A stretch of DNA of 64,000 bases from Flavobacteriaceae bacterium (GTDB lineage: Bacteria > Bacteroidota > Bacteroidia > Flavobacteriales > Flavobacteriaceae): contig WUAI01000005.1 of assembly GCA_009827225.1 (NCBI GenBank), forward strand, positions 62,001 through 126,000. The letters are read 5' to 3'. The notes under the pieces are model-generated. The model did not search any database. It was not told where the DNA came from and worked only from the letters and a program-made list of their open reading frames with translations. The translations under genes were made by a program, and so were the position numbers. Positions 35,914 to 44,802 of this stretch are shown here, in pieces; the first letter of the stretch is position 1, and each line of letters opens with the position of its first letter.

Positions 35914-36864
35914 ATGAAAGGAACCGTATATAAATCGACCGGAAGCTGGTATCACGTAAAAGCCGAGAATGGGACTTTTTACCAATGCCGGATAAAAGGG
36001 AAATTCAGAATTGATGATATTAAAAGTACCAATCCTGTGGCCGTCGGTGATAGGGTCTATTTTGAAGTGGAGAAAAAAGGGGATGAAACTATTGGAATCA
36101 TTAACCGGATAGACGACAGGGATAACTATATCATTCGCAGAAGTGTTAATCTCTCCAAACAAACGCATATCATTGCCGCGAATATTGATATTGCCTTTTT
36201 GCTGATAACGCTTAATAAACCGGTTACATTTACAACTTTTATCGACCGTTTTCTTGTTACTGCGGAAGCTTACGACATACAGGCCGTTTTACTATTTAAT
36301 AAGATCGATACTTATACGGAAGATGAACTAGCCGAGGTCAAATATCTGGCGGCCGTTTATCGCAACGTGGGATACGAATGTATAGGAATTTCAGCTAAAA
36401 CAGGTAAGAATATCGAGAAGGTGAAAGCATTGATGAAGAACAAAGTATGTATGTTCTCTGGCCATAGCGGAGTGGGAAAGTCCACATTAATTAACTCACT
36501 GGAACCGGGATTGAATCTCAAAACAGCTGAAATAAGTACTCAGCATCAGCAGGGACAACATACGACTACCTTTGCAGAAATGTTCGATCTCAGCTTTGAG
36601 GCTCAGATCATAGATACGCCAGGTATTCGTGGGTTCGGAGTGGTGGAGATGGATAAAGAAGAACTTGGAGACTATTTCCCGGAATTATTTAAACTGAAAT
36701 CTGAGTGCAAATTCAACAATTGCCTCCACCTTGAAGAGCCGAAATGTGCGGTAAAAGAAGCGCTCGAGAAAGAGGAGATCGCCTGGTCCCGATACAAAAG
36801 TTATCTTCAGATTTTGCAGGGGGAGGACGACGGATACAGAAAAGACAGTTACATCGAAGAATGA
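35914..36864 (+). CDS. rsgA: Ribosome small subunit-dependent GTPase A
   Basis: RsgA is a 30S maturation GTPase. The 316-aa protein has an OB-fold (KGTVYKSTGSWYHVKAENG), then circularly permuted GTPase motifs: LLFNKIDTY (NKxD, about residue 130) comes before the P-loop SGHSGVGKSTLINSLEP (about residue 185) and DTPGIRGFGVVE. A C-terminal zinc site follows, with CKFNNCLHLEEPKCAV. ATG 35914 is chosen over 35884 because it starts at the OB-fold and the -7 box overlaps the longer form. Its TGA overlaps the dtd ATG. Confidence 0.94.
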   Translation: MKGTVYKSTGSWYHVKAENGTFYQCRIKGKFRIDDIKSTNPVAVGDRVYFEVEKKGDETIGIINRIDDRDNYIIRRSVNLSKQTHIIAANIDIAFLLITLNKPVTFTTFIDRFLVTAEAYDIQAVLLFNKIDTYTEDELAEVKYLAAVYRNVGYECIGISAKTGKNIEKVKALMKNKVCMFSGHSGVGKSTLINSLEPGLNLKTAEISTQHQQGQHTTTFAEMFDLSFEAQIIDTPGIRGFGVVEMDKEELGDYFPELFKLKSECKFNNCLHLEEPKCAVKEALEKEEIAWSRYKSYLQILQGEDDGYRKDSYIEE

Positions 36865-37313
36865 GAGCAATAATTCAAAGAGTTAATGAGGCCTCCGTAA
36901 AGGTCGATGGGAAAGAGGAGTCGAGAATTGGTAAAGGATTCCTGGTTTTGTTAGGTGTTGAAACCGAAGATACGATGGAAGATCTGGATTGGCTCGTTTC
37001 AAAAATTGCAAAACTTCGGGTTTTCGGGGATGAAAATGATGCCATGAATTTGTCACTCGAGCAGGTGAATGGGGAAGTATTGGTGGTGAGTCAATTTACA
37101 TTGCATGCCAGTACGCGCAAAGGCAACCGACCGTCGTTCATCAAAGCTGCCAGGCCTGAAACCGCCGTACCGATGTACGAGGAGTTTGTTAGGAAGATGG
37201 AAGCCCAGATAGGCAATAAGGTACAAACAGGGGTTTTTGGCGCAATGATGGATGTTAGCTTGGTAAATGACGGGCCTGTAACTATCTTTATCGATTCAAA
37301 AAACAAAGAATAA
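36861..37313 (+). CDS. dtd: D-aminoacyl-tRNA deacylase
   Basis: Dtd removes D-amino acids (and glycine from tRNA-Ala) from mischarged tRNA. The 150-aa protein starts MRAIIQRVNEASVKVDG and has the active-site motifs LVVSQFTLHASTRKGNRPSF (SQFTL) and TGVFGAMMDVSLVNDGPVTI (GPVT). ATG 36861 overlaps the rsgA TGA (ATGA); the longer open frame upstream lies inside rsgA and is not part of the gene. Confidence 0.95.
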   Translation: MRAIIQRVNEASVKVDGKEESRIGKGFLVLLGVETEDTMEDLDWLVSKIAKLRVFGDENDAMNLSLEQVNGEVLVVSQFTLHASTRKGNRPSFIKAARPETAVPMYEEFVRKMEAQIGNKVQTGVFGAMMDVSLVNDGPVTIFIDSKNKE

Positions 37314-37318
37314 ATAGT

Positions 37319-37645
37319 ATGGATATCGCGAATGCACAAAAGGCAGTAGACCAATGGATCCATGAACATGGGGTGCGCTATTTTAACGAGCTCACGAACA
37401 TGGCACAGCTTACGGAAGAAGTAGGGGAAGTAGCTCGGATTATTGCAAGGCGTTATGGAGAACAGAGTGAAAAACCGAGTGATAAGGATAAAGATCTGGG
37501 AGAAGAATTGGCCGATGTAGTTTTTGTGGTTCTATGTCTGGCGAACCAGACAGGCATCGATCTTGAGGAGGCATTCCAGCGAAAAATGGATAAAAAAGCA
37601 AAACGTGACCACGACAGGCATCACGGAAACGAAAAATTGAAATAA
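37319..37645 (+). CDS. MazG-like nucleotide pyrophosphohydrolase
   Basis: The 108-aa protein has the all-alpha NTP pyrophosphatase metal site: NELTNMAQLTEEVGEVARI (ExxE) near residue 26-44 and LGEELADVVFVVLCLANQTG (ExxD) near residue 62. Such enzymes split nucleoside triphosphates and are often house-cleaning. The exact substrate is unknown. It follows dtd by five bases and its stop overlaps the next ATG (TAATG). Confidence 0.85.
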   Translation: MDIANAQKAVDQWIHEHGVRYFNELTNMAQLTEEVGEVARIIARRYGEQSEKPSDKDKDLGEELADVVFVVLCLANQTGIDLEEAFQRKMDKKAKRDHDRHHGNEKLK

Positions 37646-37881
37646 TGTTTAAACGAGTTATTAGTCAGCCTGGTTTTTGGAGATCGGTGGTGTCCCTAGG
37701 TACCGCCTTTGCAATACTTTTTGTCATTATCAAATGGATTTTGGATGGATTTAAGTTCGTCTTCTTTACCGAAAACAATCTACCATTAATAGTCGCCGGT
37801 TTGGCGGCTGCCGGATTCTTCTACGGTTTCTTCGTGACTTACGGTAAATTCTGGAAACAACTAAAAGAGAAAGATTCTTAA
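37645..37881 (+). CDS. Small membrane protein of unknown function
   Basis: The 78-aa protein has two predicted membrane helices (about residues 13-33, SVVSLGTAFAILFVIIKWIL; and 45-65, LPLIVAGLAAAGFFYGFFVT) and charged ends. I believe it belongs to a small flavobacterial family (DUF6095 possibly) but cannot confirm. Translational overlap with the MazG-like gene and the start of aroA immediately after suggest co-transcription; there is no functional clue. Confidence 0.7.
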   Translation: MFKRVISQPGFWRSVVSLGTAFAILFVIIKWILDGFKFVFFTENNLPLIVAGLAAAGFFYGFFVTYGKFWKQLKEKDS

Positions 37882-37882
37882 G

Positions 37883-39115
37883 TTGGTAGCTCATCTTACA
37901 TACACTGAAACTCCCAACAGCAGGGTGGAAATACAGGTAACGGGTTCCAAAAGTGAGTCGAATCGCTTACTGATCCTGCAAGCCCTTTATCCTAAGTTAG
38001 TGATTCATAATCTTTCTGAAAGTGATGACACCCGTTATCTCAGTGCCGGGGTGTCCGTTCGGAATAGGGAAGTGGACATTCATCACGCTGGAACCGCCAT
38101 GCGTTTTTTAACCGCCTATTTTGCCACTCGTGAGGGTGTTGATATTTTACTCACCGGGAGTGACCGGATGAAAGAACGACCCATTTCAATTCTTGTAGAT
38201 GCACTACGGAATCTGGGATGCAACATCGAATATGCCGGAGAAAAAGGATTTCCTCCATTACGAATTCGGGGAAAACAAATCACTACAAGGTCTGTGACCA
38301 TTGACGCCGGGGTAAGTAGTCAGTACATTTCGGCTTTAATGCTTATCGCACCTTCATTATCGGATGGCCTTTCCATTCATCTAAATGGAAAAGTTACCTC
38401 TGTTCCCTATATAAAAATGACTCTTTCCTTACTGGAGCAGCTAGGGATCAATGGTCGTTTTGAAGGACACTCGATTCATATTCCTTCAGTTAAAAGTATT
38501 GAAGATACGCAGCTTGTCGTAGAAAGTGATTGGAGTTCTGCTTCCTATTTTTATAGCCTCGTGGCGTTGGGCAGTTCTCTTTCAGTGAAAATTAAAAGCT
38601 ATCGCAAAGACAGTTTGCAGGGGGACTCTGCTTTACCAGATATATACAGCAAATTAGGTGTTCGAACCGAGTTCCTGCCCGACGAACAAGCTCTGGTGCT
38701 CACCAAAGACGAATCCTTGATCGACGAAAGTCTGAAATTGGATTTGTCGGACACGCCCGACTTGGCACAAACAATTGCTGTGAGTTGTTTTGGATTGGGA
38801 ATGGATTGTGAATTGACAGGACTACACACTTTGAAAATTAAGGAAACCGACCGGCTGGTAGCTTTACATACCGAGTTGACAAAACTAGGCGCTATGGTTG
38901 AGATTACGGATAAGAGTTTATCGCTTCGCACTTCTTCAACTATTCATGAGCAAGTTTCTATTTCGACCTATAACGACCATAGAATGGCCATGGCTTTTGC
39001 ACCGCTCGCACTTCTTGTTCCAATTTCAATAGAAGATCCTGAAGTGGTCTCCAAATCGTTCCCAACCTTCTGGGAAGATATGGCAAAAGTTGGTATTCAG
39101 AAGAATGCCAAATAA
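37883..39115 (+). CDS. aroA: 3-phosphoshikimate 1-carboxyvinyltransferase (EPSP synthase)
   Basis: AroA joins phosphoenolpyruvate to shikimate-3-phosphate in the chorismate pathway. The 410-aa protein has the EPSP/MurA fold: VTGSKSESNRLLILQAL (PEP contact), HAGTAMRFLTAYFA, a central DWSSASYFY and the C-terminal KIKETDRLVALHTELTKLGA and YNDHRMAMAFAPLAL. The start is TTG 37883, one base after the upstream stop; no ATG is nearby in frame. It belongs to the same gene run as rsgA. Confidence 0.92.
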   Translation: MVAHLTYTETPNSRVEIQVTGSKSESNRLLILQALYPKLVIHNLSESDDTRYLSAGVSVRNREVDIHHAGTAMRFLTAYFATREGVDILLTGSDRMKERPISILVDALRNLGCNIEYAGEKGFPPLRIRGKQITTRSVTIDAGVSSQYISALMLIAPSLSDGLSIHLNGKVTSVPYIKMTLSLLEQLGINGRFEGHSIHIPSVKSIEDTQLVVESDWSSASYFYSLVALGSSLSVKIKSYRKDSLQGDSALPDIYSKLGVRTEFLPDEQALVLTKDESLIDESLKLDLSDTPDLAQTIAVSCFGLGMDCELTGLHTLKIKETDRLVALHTELTKLGAMVEITDKSLSLRTSSTIHEQVSISTYNDHRMAMAFAPLALLVPISIEDPEVVSKSFPTFWEDMAKVGIQKNAK

Positions 39116-39130
39116 TAAATGGGTATTTAC

Positions 39131-39162
39131 TTGACAACCCCTACTTTGAGATTGTATATTTG
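39131..39162 (+). promoter_or_regulatory. Promoter of queA, TTG-N21-TATATTTG
   Basis: TTGACA (from 39131), a 21-base spacer and TATATTTG (39155-39162, exact TAnnTTTG) form one of the best promoter matches in the window, 26 bases before the queA ATG. Confidence 0.7.
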
Positions 39163-39188
39163 CCACCTTAAAATAAAACGTACCTATT

Positions 39189-40244
39189 ATGGGAATGAAA
39201 TTGTCCAATTTTAACTTTGACCTTCCAGCCGACTTATTAGCAGAATATCCTGCGCCCAACCGAGATGAAGCAAGATTGATGGTATTGAACCGAGCCGAAC
39301 AAACCATCGAGCATAAAATGTTCAAAGATTTGATCGACTATTTTGAAGAGGATGATGTGTTGGTGTTAAACAATACAAAGGTTTTTCCAGCTCGCTTATT
39401 TGGTAATAAGGAGAAGACCGGAGCAAGAATTGAGGTATTCCTATTAAGAGAATTAAATTCTGAGACTCGGCTTTGGGACGTCCTGGTAGATCCGGCGAGA
39501 AAGATTAGAATTGGAAATAAGTTGTATTTCGGCGAAGATGAATCTTTGGTGGCCGAGGTTATTGATAATACTACTTCCCGTGGGAGAACGCTACGTTTTC
39601 TATTCGATGGTTCTTATGATGAATTCAGAAATAAACTAACGGAATTGGGGGAAACACCGCTTCCGAAGTATATAAAAAGAGATGTAGAGCCTGAAGACGC
39701 AGAGAGATATCAAACCATCTTTGCGAAAACCGAAGGAGCCGTAGCTGCACCTACTGCTGGCTTACATTTTTCAAAGCATCTACTGAAAAGATTGGAGATC
39801 AAAGGGATCAATTTTGCTGAAATTACCCTGCATGTAGGATTAGGTACTTTTAGTCCGGTAGAAGTGGAAGATCTATCAAAGCATAAGATGGATTCCGAAG
39901 AAATAATCATTGGGCAGAATGCTGTGAACATTATTAATGACGGTATTCAGCAGAAAAGAAGAATATGTGCGGTGGGGACCACTGTGATGCGTTCTTTAGA
40001 GAGTTCAGTATCTTCGAACAGTACTTTAAACGCCTACACCGGATGGACCAATAAGTTCATTTTTCCACCCTACGAATTTAGTATAGCCAATAGTATGGTC
40101 ACCAATTTCCATACCCCAAAATCGACTTTGTTGATGATGGTTGCTGCGTTTGCAGGCCATGAATTTGTTAAGGAGGCGTATGCAGAAGCTATAAAGGAAA
40201 AATACAGATTTTATACCTATGGAGACGCTATGTTGATCATATAG
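39189..40244 (+). CDS. queA: S-adenosylmethionine:tRNA ribosyltransferase-isomerase
   Basis: QueA moves the ribosyl of SAM onto preQ1 at tRNA position 34, making epoxyqueuosine. The 351-aa protein starts [21 protein letters not shown] (the second Met, 39195, may be the real start), then [25 protein letters not shown], the signature [17 protein letters not shown] (about residue 182), [17 protein letters not shown] and the C-terminal [18 protein letters not shown]. It is monocistronic, with its own promoter and terminator. Confidence 0.95.
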   Translation: MGMKLSNFNFDLPADLLAEYPAPNRDEARLMVLNRAEQTIEHKMFKDLIDYFEEDDVLVLNNTKVFPARLFGNKEKTGARIEVFLLRELNSETRLWDVLVDPARKIRIGNKLYFGEDESLVAEVIDNTTSRGRTLRFLFDGSYDEFRNKLTELGETPLPKYIKRDVEPEDAERYQTIFAKTEGAVAAPTAGLHFSKHLLKRLEIKGINFAEITLHVGLGTFSPVEVEDLSKHKMDSEEIIIGQNAVNIINDGIQQKRRICAVGTTVMRSLESSVSSNSTLNAYTGWTNKFIFPPYEFSIANSMVTNFHTPKSTLLMMVAAFAGHEFVKEAYAEAIKEKYRFYTYGDAMLII

Positions 40245-40265
40245 TATTCTGATTTCAAAAGAAAT

Positions 40266-40292
40266 AAACCTCTACCAGCACGGTGGAGGTTT
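40266..40292 (+). terminator. Rho-independent terminator after queA
   Basis: AAACCTCTACC (40266-40276), loop AGCAC, GGTGGAGGTTT (40282-40292): an 11-bp stem with one G-U pair, with T continuing to 40296. A very similar hairpin with the same AAACCTC/GAGGTTTTTTTATG edges follows the next gene at 42053. Confidence 0.88.
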
Positions 40293-40369
40293 TTTTATGT
40301 CCAAATTCCAGATTTTCATTTCTAAAAATAAAGAGGTATCTTAGTCTGTTACAACCAACTAGCAACCCA

Positions 40370-42025
40370 ATGAAAAAGCTGCTTTTCATATGGATGATGG
40401 CATTACTTCCGGGACTTGTCTGCGGGCAGGATTCTATGGATGAATCGCCGCTTAGTTGGGAGTTGAATTTACGGGAGATCGATCCTATTATGTTACCTCC
40501 TATTGATCTCGAACTCATTCGTCAGGAAGACAGTATTAACGATCTTGATAAAAGCATCCCATGGAGATACGGGGTATCAAGAACCATTGTTCTCGATCCT
40601 TTTGAAGAGGGAGAATGGTCGTTATTGGAAAATGGCGATCGAATTTGGCGAGTGGCGATTCAATCGCCCCATGCGATCAATATGAGTGTGAATTTCAACA
40701 AATTCCACCTGCCGGAAGGAAGCTCCCTGCAATTATTCAATTCCGAACGCACCGATAAAACGAAAAAATACACCAGTTTTAACAACCGCGCCAATAAAGA
40801 GATGGGATCGTGGTTCGTAGAAGGGGAAACAATTTGGGTGGAATACTATGAGCCTGCACTAACACAAGGTAGTTTCGAGTTGGAAATCAATAGTATTATT
40901 CATGGTTATCGATTGGGAAGATTAGACGGCTGGTTGGAAGAAGGCAGAGGTCTCAACGACTCCGGAGATTGTAACTACGATGTGAATTGTCCCATAGGTT
41001 CCGACTTCGAAAATGATAAAAATATTGTAAAGAAAGCAGTAGCCCTCCTTAATCTCGGAAACGGATACCTCTGTTCGGCTGCTTTGATTAATAATACATT
41101 TCAGGACAAGACACCATATCTCCTTACGGCTAATCATTGCCTGGAAGGTTCGGACCCTGCATTATGGTCGGTACGATTTAACTGGATGAGTCCGAGTCCC
41201 GATTGCGGTACCGAGGCAGAAAGTACCGATATACAAAGTAATTTTACCATGAGTGGTGCTGAATTACGGGCTAATAATGCAGCCAGTGATTTTGCCCTTG
41301 TCGAATTATTCAACCCAATTCCATCTTCATGGGATGTTACCTTCGCCGGATGGGATCATAGTGGAAATGATCCTGAATTCCAGGTAGGAATTCATCACCC
41401 GAATGGAGATATTATGAAGATTTGCCGGGATGACAATCCTGCCATTAAGGAAAATGCGAATGGTACCGAAGTTTGGTTGATTCGAGGAGCGACTGCAGGA
41501 GAAGGAAACGGCTGGGAAATAGGAACTACAGAAAGCGGTTCTTCCGGATCACCACTATTCAATGAGAACGGACATATCATCGGGCAGTTGTATGCCGGTC
41601 AGTCATTCTGCAATGGAACAGAGAACAATGGTGAGTATGACGTCTATGGACGCATGGGGGTGTCATGGAGTAGTGGTTCGGGGCCAGAGACCCGTTTAAT
41701 GGATTGGCTTGATCCGCTGGGAACTGGGCAGATGACCATCGAGGCCATGGAAAATGCGCTGAGCACGATTGATTTTGAACTTACAGGTACATTACAGGTA
41801 TTCCCAAATCCTGCATCTGAGTATGTGATGATCATGAATACTCGTTTTCCGGATCTTAGCTACCGTCTCTATGATGTGCTAGGAAAGGAAATACATCATG
41901 GAAATGTTTCAGCTTCGGAAAACCGGATAGCTATTCAAGACCTACAGGAAGGAATTTATTTCCTCAAGTTAATTGACGAACAAACGCAAAACGACATTAC
42001 CAAGAAAATAATTGTTGATAGATAA
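40370..42025 (+). CDS. Secreted trypsin-like (lysyl endopeptidase-type) serine protease with T9SS sorting domain
   Basis: ATG 40370 gives a signal peptide (KKLLFIWMMALLPGLVCGQ). After a beta-rich propeptide-like region (residues about 30-200), the peptidase shows His256 in LLTANHCLEG, Asp307 in ASDFALVEL and Ser392 in SGSSGSPLF, the catalytic triad of the trypsin fold; the layout resembles Achromobacter lysyl endopeptidase. The last 75 residues (LQVFPNPASEYVMI to KKIIVDR) are a type A C-terminal sorting domain for type IX secretion. The protein is therefore probably exported to the cell surface or medium. The cleavage preference is not certain. Confidence 0.86.
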   Translation: MKKLLFIWMMALLPGLVCGQDSMDESPLSWELNLREIDPIMLPPIDLELIRQEDSINDLDKSIPWRYGVSRTIVLDPFEEGEWSLLENGDRIWRVAIQSPHAINMSVNFNKFHLPEGSSLQLFNSERTDKTKKYTSFNNRANKEMGSWFVEGETIWVEYYEPALTQGSFELEINSIIHGYRLGRLDGWLEEGRGLNDSGDCNYDVNCPIGSDFENDKNIVKKAVALLNLGNGYLCSAALINNTFQDKTPYLLTANHCLEGSDPALWSVRFNWMSPSPDCGTEAESTDIQSNFTMSGAELRANNAASDFALVELFNPIPSSWDVTFAGWDHSGNDPEFQVGIHHPNGDIMKICRDDNPAIKENANGTEVWLIRGATAGEGNGWEIGTTESGSSGSPLFNENGHIIGQLYAGQSFCNGTENNGEYDVYGRMGVSWSSGSGPETRLMDWLDPLGTGQMTIEAMENALSTIDFELTGTLQVFPNPASEYVMIMNTRFPDLSYRLYDVLGKEIHHGNVSASENRIAIQDLQEGIYFLKLIDEQTQNDITKKIIVDR

Positions 42026-42052
42026 TAGATAATTAACCATTCAATGATTGAG

Positions 42053-42083
42053 AAACCTCTTCCTTATTGGCGGAGGTTTTTTT
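42053..42083 (+). terminator. Rho-independent terminator after the protease gene
   Basis: AAACCTCTTCC (42053-42063), loop TTATT, GGCGGAGGTTT (42069-42079), with T continuing to 42083. The stem has one wobble and one mismatch. Both edges repeat those of the terminator at 40266. Confidence 0.85.
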
Positions 42084-42104
42084 ATGCTTCCGCCGAAATA
42101 TCCG

Positions 42105-42112
42105 TAATTTTG
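42105..42112 (+). promoter_or_regulatory. -7 promoter box of rlmN
   Basis: TAATTTTG is an exact TAnnTTTG match ending seven bases before the rlmN ATG at 42119, so the transcript would be nearly leaderless. No -33 TTG at normal spacing. Confidence 0.45.
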
Positions 42113-42118
42113 CAAGCC

Positions 42119-43159
42119 ATGTCACAAGAGAAAAAAGATATACGCGCATTGTCCAAAGAAGATCTAAGAAATTTCTTTGTGGAAATTGGGGATCAAGCTT
42201 TCCGTGGTAACCAGGTATATGAATGGTTATGGAACAAGGGAATTCATTCTTTTGAGGACATGACCAATATCTCCAAAGAAACCAGAGCACATTTGGAGGA
42301 CAACTACGTGATCAACCACATTGAAGTAGATAATTTTCAGAAGAGTGAAGACGGTACGATCAAGAATGCAGTTAAGCTATTTGATGGCCTGGTGGTAGAG
42401 TCGGTGTTGATTCCTACGGAAACAAGGACAACCGCCTGTGTTTCTTCCCAGGTGGGCTGTAGTCTGGATTGTAAGTTTTGCGCCACAGCTCGATTGAAAC
42501 GCATGCGTAATTTAAATCCTGATGAAATTTACGATCAGGTAGTGGCCATTCATAAGGAAAGTATGCTATACCACAATCGTCCCTTGTCCAATATAGTTTT
42601 TATGGGTATGGGTGAACCTCTGATGAACTACAAAAACGTATTGCTTTCCATCGATAAGATTACTTCTGATGAAGGATTGGGGATGTCTCCTAAGCGCATC
42701 ACGCTTTCCACTTCGGGGGTGCCAAAGATGATTAAAAAACTGGCAGACGACGAGGTAAAGTTCAATCTGGCGGTCTCTCTTCATTCTGCCATTCAGCATA
42801 AACGAGAGCAGATCATGCCCTTCGCAAAAAGCTTTCATCTCGAAGATTTAAAAGAATCTCTTCAGTATTGGTACGCGAAAACCAAGAAGATCATTACTTA
42901 TGAATATGTAGTTTGGGACGGGATCAATGATACTGAGGAAGACATAAAAGCATTGGTGCAGTTTTGTAAATATGCTCCCAGTAAGGTAAATCTTATTGAA
43001 TACAATCCTATTTATGATGGTGAATTTCAACAGGCAGACGATTCGGTTATCGATCGTTATATCGAAGTGCTTGAAAAGAACAAGATTCCGGTAACCGTTA
43101 GACGGAGCAGGGGTAAAGACATTGACGCGGCCTGCGGACAACTGGCTAATAAGTCATAG
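42119..43159 (+). CDS. rlmN: 23S rRNA (adenine2503-C2)-methyltransferase, dual-specificity
   Basis: RlmN is a radical-SAM methylase for C2 of A2503 in 23S rRNA (and A37 in some tRNAs). The 346-aa protein has the CxxxCxxC cluster in GCSLDCKFCATARLKRMRN (about residue 112), the N-terminal HhH-like domain LRNFFVEIGDQAFRGNQVYEWLW, FMGMGEPLMNYKNV, and a C-terminal RRSRGKDIDAACGQL with the methyl-carrying cysteine. ATG 42119 fits the family N-terminus; an open frame from 42044 overlaps the terminator and is rejected. Confidence 0.95.
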   Translation: MSQEKKDIRALSKEDLRNFFVEIGDQAFRGNQVYEWLWNKGIHSFEDMTNISKETRAHLEDNYVINHIEVDNFQKSEDGTIKNAVKLFDGLVVESVLIPTETRTTACVSSQVGCSLDCKFCATARLKRMRNLNPDEIYDQVVAIHKESMLYHNRPLSNIVFMGMGEPLMNYKNVLLSIDKITSDEGLGMSPKRITLSTSGVPKMIKKLADDEVKFNLAVSLHSAIQHKREQIMPFAKSFHLEDLKESLQYWYAKTKKIITYEYVVWDGINDTEEDIKALVQFCKYAPSKVNLIEYNPIYDGEFQQADDSVIDRYIEVLEKNKIPVTVRRSRGKDIDAACGQLANKS

Positions 43160-43175
43160 ATAGCCGCTATTTGGT

Positions 43176-43183
43176 TATCTTTG
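43176..43183 (+). promoter_or_regulatory. -7 promoter box of the polyprenyl synthase gene
   Basis: TATCTTTG matches TAnnTTTG exactly and ends eight bases before ATG 43192, again implying a very short leader. A -33 TTG is not evident. Confidence 0.45.
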
Positions 43184-43191
43184 AAAACTGA

Positions 43192-44169
43192 ATGAAGATC
43201 GTTTCTCAAATAAAGATGCCCATTGAAAATGAGATGGAGCTTTTTGAAAAAAAGTTCTCCAATTCAATGTCTTCGCAGGTCTCACTACTCAATAGGATTA
43301 CGCATTATGTGGTGAATCGAAAAGGGAAACAGATGCGGCCCATGTTCGTGTTTCTAATTGCTAAAATGTGTAACGATGGCGAAGTGAATGAACGTACTTA
43401 TCGCGGTGCTTCAGTAATCGAACTCATTCATACGGCAACCCTCGTCCATGACGATGTGGTGGACGACAGCAATCGCCGCAGGGGCTTCTTTTCGATCAAT
43501 GCACTTTGGAAGAATAAGATCGCTGTATTGGTTGGAGATTATTTGCTGTCCAAAGGGCTGCTGCTTTCCATTGACAATGACGATTTTGACCTTTTAAAGA
43601 TAATTTCCGTAGCGGTTCGTGAGATGAGCGAAGGGGAATTGCTTCAGATAGAAAAGGCCAGGCGCCTTGATATTACTGAAGAGGTATACTTTGAAATTAT
43701 CCGTCAGAAAACGGCCACCTTAATCGCTGCCTGTTGTGCGATGGGTGCGCAATCGGTTAATTCTGAACCGGCGGAGGTTGAAAATCTTCGGAAATTTGGA
43801 GAACTCATAGGTATTGCCTTTCAGATTAAGGACGACCTCTTTGATTATGGAGAAGAAAAGATCGGGAAGCCTACCGGTATTGATATTAAAGAGAAAAAAA
43901 TGACCCTGCCCCTCATTTATGCATTGAATAATTGCACATCTCGAGAACGTCGTTGGCTCATTAATTCGGTAAAGAATCATAATCAGGATAAAAAACGGGT
44001 CAAGGAGGTGATTAAGTTTGTGAAGAACAAGGGCGGACTCGATTATGCCATTTCAAAAATGGTACACTATCAGAAAGAGGCATTAAAATTGCTGTCAGAT
44101 TATCCGGACACTCCTTATAAAGAGTCTCTGGAATTGATGGTTAATTATGTGATCGAAAGAAAAAAATAA
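43192..44169 (+). CDS. ispB: Polyprenyl diphosphate synthase (octaprenyl-type, quinone side chain)
   Basis: The 325-aa protein is a trans-prenyltransferase with both aspartate-rich motifs: LVHDDVVDDSNRRRG (first, about residue 82) and FQIKDDLFDYGEEKIGKP (second, about residue 210), plus GKQMRPMFVFLIAKM near the start. It elongates farnesyl or geranylgeranyl diphosphate with IPP, probably for the menaquinone tail. Chain length cannot be read with confidence. It has its own -7 box and precedes a sigma factor gene. Confidence 0.88.
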   Translation: MKIVSQIKMPIENEMELFEKKFSNSMSSQVSLLNRITHYVVNRKGKQMRPMFVFLIAKMCNDGEVNERTYRGASVIELIHTATLVHDDVVDDSNRRRGFFSINALWKNKIAVLVGDYLLSKGLLLSIDNDDFDLLKIISVAVREMSEGELLQIEKARRLDITEEVYFEIIRQKTATLIAACCAMGAQSVNSEPAEVENLRKFGELIGIAFQIKDDLFDYGEEKIGKPTGIDIKEKKMTLPLIYALNNCTSRERRWLINSVKNHNQDKKRVKEVIKFVKNKGGLDYAISKMVHYQKEALKLLSDYPDTPYKESLELMVNYVIERKK

Positions 44170-44187
44170 TCCCCAGACAACCTTTTT

Positions 44188-44195
44188 TAATTTTG
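44188..44195 (+). promoter_or_regulatory. -7 promoter box before the sigma factor gene
   Basis: TAATTTTG is an exact TAnnTTTG match 40 bases before ATG 44236. No clear -33 TTG. Confidence 0.45.
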
Positions 44196-44235
44196 TTGCG
44201 TCTATGTAAATAGAAGCGTTTATGTGAAACCTTAT

Positions 44236-44802
44236 ATGAAGCTAGTTTCGTTACATAAGAATTACGAGAGATTAATTTCGAAAGCCCGGAAAAATGACCG
44301 GAAAGCTCAACATGAATTGTACGAAATGTTTTCTCCAAAAATGCTGAGCGTATGCAGACAATATCTGCGTAATTCAGAAGAAGCGGAGGAAGTAATGTTA
44401 AGTGGTTTCCTAAAAGTATTCACACGCCTGAGTAGTTACAAATCTGAAGGAAGTTTTGAAGGCTGGATTCGCAGGATCATGGTCAATGAAGCGATTTCGA
44501 GGTTGAGGGCTAACAAGAAGTTATTGTTTCAGGAAGCCTCTGAAATTGAGAATTCTGCCCAGCATGTAGCATATATTGAAACAGAACTCGAGGTTGAAGA
44601 AATTCAAAGGATGATTGATAGCCTTCCGGACGGCTATAGAACGGTTTTCGTATTGTATGCAGTAGAAGGGTACAAGCACAGCGAGATTGCGGAGCTTTTA
44701 CAAATTTCAGAAAGTACCTCTAAGACTCAATTATTTAAGGCGAGAAAATTGCTTCAACAGCATGTTAAAAAAGTAAATATTTTAAGTTATGGCACCCATT
44801 AA
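44236..44802 (+). CDS. RNA polymerase ECF-type sigma factor
   Basis: The 188-aa protein has sigma region 2 (ARKNDRKAQHELYEMFSPKMLSVCRQYLRNSEEAEEVML, about residues 15-55; the usual DAEDVVQ is here EAEEVML) and region 4 (IDSLPDGYRTVFVLYAVEGYKHSEIAELLQISESTSKTQLFKAR, about residues 130-173). ATG 44236 is preferred over GTG 44224. It overlaps the next gene, a membrane protein that may be its anti-sigma partner, by 14 bases. Promoters it serves are unknown; autoregulation is plausible. Confidence 0.9.
   Translation: MKLVSLHKNYERLISKARKNDRKAQHELYEMFSPKMLSVCRQYLRNSEEAEEVMLSGFLKVFTRLSSYKSEGSFEGWIRRIMVNEAISRLRANKKLLFQEASEIENSAQHVAYIETELEVEEIQRMIDSLPDGYRTVFVLYAVEGYKHSEIAELLQISESTSKTQLFKARKLLQQHVKKVNILSYGTH

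Noticed and set aside
40337-40344. TATCTTAG before the protease gene as a promoter
   Set aside because: One mismatch in the conserved TTTG part and no TTG at -33; too weak to call.
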